A stretch of DNA of 36,432 nucleotides, from assembly GCA_965602225.1 (NCBI GenBank), contig CBFCYE010000025.1:1-36432 (forward strand), in the 5' to 3' direction. Each line of letters begins with the position of its first letter. The first letter of the stretch is position 1. Source of the DNA: Tenderia sp965602225. GTDB lineage: Bacteria; Pseudomonadota; Gammaproteobacteria; Tenderiales; Tenderiaceae. The position numbers and the translations under genes are program-made. This document shows, piece after piece, positions 30,694 to 36,432 of the stretch. The notes beneath the pieces were generated by a model that saw nothing but the letters and a program-made list of their open reading frames with translations, was not told where the DNA came from and searched no databases.

Positions 30694-33354
30694 ATGACTC
30701 AGCAATCCCAGATCCCCGATATTGATGCTGTTGAAACCCAGGAATGGCTGGAAGCACTTGAAGCCGTGATTGAAAACGAAGGCGTTGACCGTGCCCATTT
30801 TCTGCTCGAGCAGATGATAGACAAGGCCCGCCGCTCAGGGTCCAATCTGCCTTACTCGGCCAATACTGGCTATGTGAATACCATTCCTGTCCATATGGAG
30901 CCGGATCTGCCTGGCGATCCAGCTATTGAAGATCGGATTCGCTCTTTCATTCGTTGGAATGCCGTGGCGATGGTGGTCAAGGCCAACCGTAAGTCTTCTG
31001 AGTTGGGTGGTCACATTGCTACTTTCGCTTCGGCGGCGGTTTTATACGATGTTGGTTTTAACCATTTTTGGCGCGCGCCTTCGCATGAGCATGGTGGTGA
31101 CCTGATCTATTCTCAGGGGCATGCCTCGCCAGGTACTTATTCCCGCGCTTTTCTCGAAGGCCGCCTGACGGACGAACAGCTGGATAACTTCCGTCAGGAA
31201 GTGGATGGCAAGGGACTGTCTTCTTACCCACATCCGCATTTGATGCCTGACTTCTGGCAGTTCCCGACTGTATCTATGGGCCTGGGCCCGATTATGTCGA
31301 TTTATCAGGCGCGTTTCATGAAATATCTGCAAGACCGTGGTTTGGCCGATACCAAGCAACGCAAGGTCTGGGCCTTCCTCGGTGATGGCGAGACTGATGA
31401 GCCTGAATCTTTGGGTGCTATTTCGCTGGCGGGTCGTGAGAAACTCGATAATCTGGTGTGGGTGGTTAACTGTAACCTGCAGCGTCTCGATGGTCCGGTG
31501 CGTGGTAACGGCAAGATTGTGCAGGAGCTGGAAGCTAGCTTCCGTGGTGCCGGCTGGAATGTAATCAAGGTGTTGTGGGGTTCTTACTGGGATCCTTTGC
31601 TTGCCAGAGACAAAAAAGGCTTGCTGCAAAAACGCATGCTGGAAGTGGTCGATGGCGATCTGCAAAACTACAAAGCCAAAGATGGCGCCTACGTGCGTCA
31701 GCATTTCTTCGGTAAATACCCGGAATTATTGGAAATGGTTTCCAAGATGTCTGATGACGATATCTGGCGCCTGAATCGTGGCGGTCATGATCCACATAAG
31801 GTTTATGCAGCCTATAAAGCGGCAGAAGAGAGTGGTGAAGCGACGGTTATCCTGGCTCAGACGGTAAAAGGTTATGGCATGGGCGCGGCCGGTGAAGCAC
31901 AGAACCGGACTCACTCACAGAAGAAATTGGCTGACGATGAAATGATCTATGTCCGTGATCGTTTCAATATTCCGTTGAGCGATGAAGATGCTGCTGCGGG
32001 TAAATACTTCAAACCTGCTGAAGACAGTCCCGAGATGCAATACATGCATGCTCGCCGTAAAGAGTTGGGTGGCTATCTGCCAACGCGTACTCAAGCGGCA
32101 GCGCCGCTGGAAGTGCCGGCCTTGTCAGCCTTTGATGCCTTGCTGAAAGGTTCTGGCGACAAAGAAATGTCCACCACCATGACGTATGTGCGGATGTTGA
32201 CCATCCTCTGTCGTGACAAGAAGATGGGGAAAAATATTGTCCCTATCGTGCCTGATGAAGCGCGTACCTTTGGTATGGAAGGCATGTTTCGTCAGTTGGG
32301 TATTTATTCTTCTGTTGGCCAGCTTTACACGCCGCAGGATAAAGAAGAGATCATGTTTTACAAGGAAGACAAGTCTGGTCAGATCTTGGAAGAAGGGATT
32401 AATGAAGCCGGTGCCATGTCTTCCTGGATTGCCGCGGCGACAGCGTATTCCAGTCATGGCGTTAATACTGTGCCGTTCTATATCTATTACTCCATGTTTG
32501 GTTTCCAACGTATCGGTGACCTGGCCTGGGCCGCTGGCGATATGCAGGCGCGTGGCTTCCTGATTGGTGCTACCGCTGGTCGTACAACCTTGGCTGGTGA
32601 GGGTCTGCAACATCAGGATGGCCATGGTTTGATTATGGCGAATACGATTCCTAACTGTGTCAGTTACGATCCAACCTTTAGCTATGAGTTTGTAGTTATC
32701 ATTCAGGATGGTCTGCGTCGTATGTATGCTGAGCAGGAAAGTGTCTTCTACTACGTCACCACTATGAATGAAAACTACACCCATCCGGCTATGCCTAAGG
32801 GTGTGGAAGAGGGAATTATCAAGGGTCTGTATGAATTCCGTAAGGGTGGTAAGAAGAAGCTTAAAGTGCAGCTAATGGGTTCGGGTACCATTTTGCGCGA
32901 AGTGATCGCTGCTGCTGATCTGTTGAAAGATGATTGGGGTGTAGATGCTGATATCTGGAGTGCCACCAGCTTCAATGAGCTGACTCGCGAAGCCCAAGAC
33001 TGTGAACGCTGGAACCGTCTGCATCCAACCGAAACCGCTCGCGTACCTTACGTGGTCAAAACTCTGGAAGGTCGTAAAGGCCCATTCATCGCCGCAACCG
33101 ATTATATTCGTAACTACGCCGATCAGATCCGTAAATGGGTTCCAGGTCTCTATGAGGTATTGGGTACTGATGGTTTTGGTCGTTCCGACACTCGCGCCCA
33201 ACTGCGTAAGCATTTCGAAGTGAATGCTGTGAATGTGGTGGTTGCCGCCCTGAAGGCGCTGGCTGACGAAGGTCAGATTGATGCGGCCAAGGTCGCTGAA
33301 GCGATAAGCAAGTACGGTATTGATGCTGAAAAGATCAATCCCCTGCACGCTTAA
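30694..33354 (+). CDS. aceE: Pyruvate dehydrogenase E1 component (homodimeric)
   Basis: This 886-residue thiamine diphosphate enzyme decarboxylates pyruvate and acetylates the lipoyl group of E2. The cofactor site starts at GDGETDEPES (230-239) and ends at VVNCNLQRLDG. The N-terminal ETQEWLEALEAVIENEG helix, which docks on E2, and the SSELGGHIATFASAA segment are typical of the AceE type rather than the alpha/beta type. The ATG follows GAGGTTGGAG. A leader of about 145 bases carries an inverted repeat. aceF starts 17 bases later and lpdA follows, so the whole complex is one unit. Confidence 0.98.
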   Translation: MTQQSQIPDIDAVETQEWLEALEAVIENEGVDRAHFLLEQMIDKARRSGSNLPYSANTGYVNTIPVHMEPDLPGDPAIEDRIRSFIRWNAVAMVVKANRKSSELGGHIATFASAAVLYDVGFNHFWRAPSHEHGGDLIYSQGHASPGTYSRAFLEGRLTDEQLDNFRQEVDGKGLSSYPHPHLMPDFWQFPTVSMGLGPIMSIYQARFMKYLQDRGLADTKQRKVWAFLGDGETDEPESLGAISLAGREKLDNLVWVVNCNLQRLDGPVRGNGKIVQELEASFRGAGWNVIKVLWGSYWDPLLARDKKGLLQKRMLEVVDGDLQNYKAKDGAYVRQHFFGKYPELLEMVSKMSDDDIWRLNRGGHDPHKVYAAYKAAEESGEATVILAQTVKGYGMGAAGEAQNRTHSQKKLADDEMIYVRDRFNIPLSDEDAAAGKYFKPAEDSPEMQYMHARRKELGGYLPTRTQAAAPLEVPALSAFDALLKGSGDKEMSTTMTYVRMLTILCRDKKMGKNIVPIVPDEARTFGMEGMFRQLGIYSSVGQLYTPQDKEEIMFYKEDKSGQILEEGINEAGAMSSWIAAATAYSSHGVNTVPFYIYYSMFGFQRIGDLAWAAGDMQARGFLIGATAGRTTLAGEGLQHQDGHGLIMANTIPNCVSYDPTFSYEFVVIIQDGLRRMYAEQESVFYYVTTMNENYTHPAMPKGVEEGIIKGLYEFRKGGKKKLKVQLMGSGTILREVIAAADLLKDDWGVDADIWSATSFNELTREAQDCERWNRLHPTETARVPYVVKTLEGRKGPFIAATDYIRNYADQIRKWVPGLYEVLGTDGFGRSDTRAQLRKHFEVNAVNVVVAALKALADEGQIDAAKVAEAISKYGIDAEKINPLHA

Positions 33355-33371
33355 CAGAGGGAATATAGGAT

Positions 33372-34643
33372 ATGAGTAAAGAAATACTGGTTCCAAATAT
33401 TGGTGACTTTGACCAGGTTGAGGTAATTGAGATTCTGGTCGCGGTGGGTGACACCATTGCTGCCGAAGACTCGTTGATCTCGGTTGAGTCGGATAAGGCT
33501 TCAATGGAAATTCCCGCACCAGAGGCTGGTGTGGTGAAAGAGATCAAGATCAATATAGGCGATATGGTTTCCGAAGGCAGTTTGATTCTGATGCTGGATC
33601 CGGCCGGTGAAGCTGCTGCGCCAGCACCAGTGAAAGCGCCGCAGCCTGAAACGGCAGCTGTTGCTGAACCAGCCCCAGTGGCTGCCAAGCCAGCAGCGCC
33701 TGCTCCGGTGAGGCAGTCACCTACCGCCAAGATCGACGAGGTGTCATTTTCCAAGGCCTACGCCACCCCTTCGGTGCGTAAGTTTGCCCGTGAGTTGGGT
33801 GTCGATTTGGGCCAGGTAGATGGCTCGGGTCGCAAGGGTCGCATCAGCAAGGAAGACGTACAAAGTTTTGTTAAGCGTGCTCTTTCACAACCAGCCACTG
33901 GTGGTCTGGGTGTAGCGCCAATGCCTGAGATTGATTTCAGCCAATGGGGCGAGATCGAGACCAAGCCATTGTCCAAGATCAACAAGCTGACGGGCCAGTT
34001 CTTGCATCGCAATTGGGTCACTGTTCCACACGTTACTCAGTTCGACGAAGCCGACATCACCGACATGGAGACCTTCCGTAAGGGTATGGCGGCCGAGTAC
34101 AAGGAAAAAGGCATCAAGATTACTCCGCTGGTGTTTATGATGAAGGCGATGGTCTCTGCACTTAAAGAGTATCCACGTTTCAATTCATCGCTGGATAGCG
34201 GTGGCGAGAACCTGATTATGAAGAATTACTTTAATGTCGGTATTGCTGTTGCTACGCCAGATGGTCTGGTGGTTCCGGTGGTGCAGGATGTCGATCGTAA
34301 GAGTCTGGTGGATCTGGCTATTGAGCTAGGTGAGATCAGCGTCAAGGCACGAGACAAAAAGCTTAAACCGTCTGATATGCAGGGCGGGTCGATCACCATC
34401 TCCAGTCTTGGCGGTATCGGCGGGACTAAATTTACGCCGATTGTGAATGCCCCTGAAGTGGCTATCCTCGGTGTGTCACGTTCCAAGATGCAGCCGGTCT
34501 GGAATGGCAAAGAGTTCGAACCACGCTTGATGTTGCCGCTGTCACTGTCTTATGATCACCGTGTTATTGATGGCGCTGATGGCGCTCGATTTACTTCGTT
34601 CCTCAGTCGCGTGTTGTCAGACACACGCCGGCTGTTGTTGTAG
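33372..34643 (+). CDS. aceF: Pyruvate dehydrogenase E2, dihydrolipoyl acetyltransferase
   Basis: This 423-residue E2 core protein transfers acetyl from lipoyl-lysine to CoA. It has one lipoyl domain (residues 1-78, lipoylated Lys42 in ESDKASME), an Ala/Pro linker (about 79-118), a peripheral-subunit-binding domain (about 128-165, ATPSVRKFARELGVDL) and the catalytic domain (about 190-423) with SYDHRVIDGADGARF. E. coli AceF has three lipoyl domains, so this is the short form. Its lipoyl domain closely resembles the one on the following E3, in protein and DNA. It is co-transcribed with aceE and lpdA. Confidence 0.97.
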   Translation: MSKEILVPNIGDFDQVEVIEILVAVGDTIAAEDSLISVESDKASMEIPAPEAGVVKEIKINIGDMVSEGSLILMLDPAGEAAAPAPVKAPQPETAAVAEPAPVAAKPAAPAPVRQSPTAKIDEVSFSKAYATPSVRKFARELGVDLGQVDGSGRKGRISKEDVQSFVKRALSQPATGGLGVAPMPEIDFSQWGEIETKPLSKINKLTGQFLHRNWVTVPHVTQFDEADITDMETFRKGMAAEYKEKGIKITPLVFMMKAMVSALKEYPRFNSSLDSGGENLIMKNYFNVGIAVATPDGLVVPVVQDVDRKSLVDLAIELGEISVKARDKKLKPSDMQGGSITISSLGGIGGTKFTPIVNAPEVAILGVSRSKMQPVWNGKEFEPRLMLPLSLSYDHRVIDGADGARFTSFLSRVLSDTRRLLL

Positions 34644-34658
34644 TCGGAGGGATGACAG

Positions 34659-36413
34659 ATGAGTAATATTATTGAGATAAAGGTTCCAAATATCGGTGAT
34701 TTCGATGCGGTTGAAGTCATTGAAATTCTGGTTAATGTCGGTGACAGCATCAAGGCCGAAGATTCACTGATCTCGGTCGAATCGGATAAGGCTTCGATGG
34801 AGATCCCGGCACCACAGGCCGGCGTGGTTAAAGAGTTGTTGCTTTCAATTGGCGATAATGTCTCGGAAGGTTCTGCCATCTTGATGCTGGACGTTGGTGC
34901 CGAAGCTGCCGCATCACCAGCACCAGAGAAACCAGCTGCGCCAGCTGAAGCGTCTAAGCCTGCCGCGCCTGCGCCTAAGGCGGCCAGTTATAGCGGTGAT
35001 GTCGATATCAGCGCCGAGGTAGTGGTGCTGGGTTCAGGCCCTGGTGGTTACACCGCCGCTTTCCGTGCTGCTGATTTGGGCAAGAAGGTTATTCTGATCG
35101 AGCGCTATGAATCCATTGGCGGTGTTTGTTTGAATGTTGGTTGTATCCCGTCAAAGGCCTTGTTGCATACTGCGCAAGTCATTAACGAAGCAGCTGAGTT
35201 TCACGAGATAGGTGTTGCCTTTAACAAACCTGAAATCAATCTCGATAAGTTGCGCGGTCATAAAGACAGTGTCATCGGTAAACTTACTGGTGGTTTGAAG
35301 CAACTGGCCAAACAGCGCAAGGTTAAAATTGTGCATGGCTACGGCAAGTTCACCTCGCCGCATAGTATCGAAGTTGAAGCCGAAGACGGTAGTAAGCAGG
35401 TAGTTGGTTTTGAAAACTGCATTATCGCCGCGGGTTCGCGTGTGACCAAATTGCCGTTTATCCCATGGGCTGATCCTCGCGTCATGGACTCCACTGATGC
35501 ACTGGAAGTAGAGGAAGTACCGAAGCGTCTACTGGTTGTGGGCGGTGGCATCATCGGCCTGGAAATGGCGACGGTATATGATGCTCTGGGTTCTGACGTC
35601 AGTGTGGTTGAGCTGTCGCCGGGTTTGATCCCTGGTGCCGACCGTGATGTGGTTCGTCCCCTGGAACGTCGCATCAAGAAGAAGTATGAAAATATCTTCC
35701 TCAATACAAAAGTGACCGCAATCGAACCAAGCGACAAGGGCCTGGTCTGTAGCTTTGAGGGTAAAGGCGCACCTGAGTCCGATACCTTTGATCGCGTTCT
35801 GGTGGCCATTGGTCGTTCGCCTAACGGCAAGCTGATTGATGCTGAAAAAGCAGGTGTGGCTGTCAACGACTGGGGCTTTATCGAAGTCGATAAGCAACAG
35901 CGCACCAATGTCGATCACATCTATGCCATCGGTGATGTGGTTGGTCAGCCGATGCTGGCGCACAAGGCTACCCATGAAGGCAAAGTGGCGGCACAGAACA
36001 TTGCCGGCGAGAAGTCTTTCTTCGATGCCTTGACGATTCCTTCGGTGGCCTACACCGATCCGGAAGTGGCGTGGATGGGTAAGACCGAAGAGCAGTGCAA
36101 GGCTGAAGGCATCAAATATGTAAAAGGTGTCTTCCCTTGGGCCGCTTCTGGCCGCTCACTATCCTTGGGTCGTGATGAAGGTATGACCAAGGTGCTGTTT
36201 GATGAAGGTCACAAGATCATTGGCGCCGCCATGACCGGCCCCAATGCCGGTGATTTGATTGCCGAGGCAGTGCTGGCGTTGGAGATGGGCGCAGATATTG
36301 AAGATATCGCCTTGACCATCCATCCGCACCCAACCCTGTCAGAGACCTTTAACTTCGCCGCTGAAATGGCCGAGGGAACCTGTACCGATCTCTATGCACC
36401 GAAGAAGAAATAG
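34659..36413 (+). CDS. lpdA: Dihydrolipoamide dehydrogenase (E3) with N-terminal lipoyl domain
   Basis: This 584-residue FAD enzyme reoxidises dihydrolipoyl groups with NAD. Residues 1-80 are a lipoyl domain (Lys44 in ESDKASME), followed by an Ala/Pro linker to about residue 112. The E3 part starts with the FAD motif VVLGSGPGGYTAA, has the redox disulfide Cys157 and Cys162 (GGVCLNVGC), an NAD motif VVGGGIIGLEMA, and the C-terminal HPHPTLSE that completes the active site of the partner subunit. A lipoyl domain on E3 is known from Neisseria p64k and some other proteobacteria. The ATG has CGGAGGG about 8 bases upstream. No terminator is visible in the 19 bases left. Confidence 0.97.
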   Translation: MSNIIEIKVPNIGDFDAVEVIEILVNVGDSIKAEDSLISVESDKASMEIPAPQAGVVKELLLSIGDNVSEGSAILMLDVGAEAAASPAPEKPAAPAEASKPAAPAPKAASYSGDVDISAEVVVLGSGPGGYTAAFRAADLGKKVILIERYESIGGVCLNVGCIPSKALLHTAQVINEAAEFHEIGVAFNKPEINLDKLRGHKDSVIGKLTGGLKQLAKQRKVKIVHGYGKFTSPHSIEVEAEDGSKQVVGFENCIIAAGSRVTKLPFIPWADPRVMDSTDALEVEEVPKRLLVVGGGIIGLEMATVYDALGSDVSVVELSPGLIPGADRDVVRPLERRIKKKYENIFLNTKVTAIEPSDKGLVCSFEGKGAPESDTFDRVLVAIGRSPNGKLIDAEKAGVAVNDWGFIEVDKQQRTNVDHIYAIGDVVGQPMLAHKATHEGKVAAQNIAGEKSFFDALTIPSVAYTDPEVAWMGKTEEQCKAEGIKYVKGVFPWAASGRSLSLGRDEGMTKVLFDEGHKIIGAAMTGPNAGDLIAEAVLALEMGADIEDIALTIHPHPTLSETFNFAAEMAEGTCTDLYAPKKK

Positions 36414-36432
36414 GCTTCGTTTGCCATAGATC

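Noticed and set aside
31042..31704. 220-codon minus-strand frame within aceE, with similar ones at 32125-32784 and 28847-29461
   Set aside because: These mirror codon bias of aceE and pgi on the other strand; no motifs and no plausible starts.

Overview
The window is 36.4 kb of a gammaproteobacterial chromosome. The evidence is gene order and content: pepA-holC-valS divergent from lptF-lptG, pcnB-folK-(dNK)-panB-panC-panD, single-lipoyl aceE-aceF-lpdA, an LPS-export permease pair, an outer-membrane porin and a RegB/RegA-type redox two-component system. I cannot name the genus. Short palindromic repeats between genes, of kinds common in environmental gamma- and betaproteobacteria, are frequent. 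Most of the window is housekeeping sequence. The clearest accessory patch is the first 1.6 kb.

Layout. Positions 1-1600 hold a visibly A+T-rich gene for a caspase/CHAT-like protein with a His80/Cys123 pair. It is bracketed by inverted copies of one dispersed repeat family and sits next to two further palindromic repeats. From 1605 to 7354, all on the minus strand, are a DUF2914 protein, valS (with an unusual in-frame N-terminal extension), holC and pepA. From 7555 to 11993, on the plus strand, are lptF and lptG, then a lipoprotein subtilase of kexin type with a P domain and no propeptide, then a small secreted protein that looks like the missing propeptide encoded separately. From 12163 to 14391, on the minus strand, are an SprA-related HExxH protein, an 82-residue protein resembling a flagellar rod/hook terminal domain, and a porin whose leader carries stacked palindromes.

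From 14652 to 19302, on the plus strand, pcnB (apparently with a non-AUG start), folK, a deoxynucleoside kinase, panB, panC and panD form a near-continuous unit joining RNA polyadenylation with folate and pantothenate synthesis. From 19394 to 24147, on the minus strand, are a SAP-domain protein with a lysine-rich tail, ppc (anaplerosis) and glgA (glycogen synthesis). From 24360 to 36413, on the plus strand, are the regB/regA-like pair, gnd-zwf-pgi (oxidative pentose phosphate and hexose phosphate interconversion) and aceE-aceF-lpdA (pyruvate dehydrogenase complex). The right third is therefore a central-carbon cluster.

The best candidates for something not routinely described are the split protease/propeptide pair, the orphan caspase-like gene in its repeat-bounded niche, the valS fusion and the pcnB start. 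I saw no CRISPR array, tRNA, rRNA, prophage or transposase gene.
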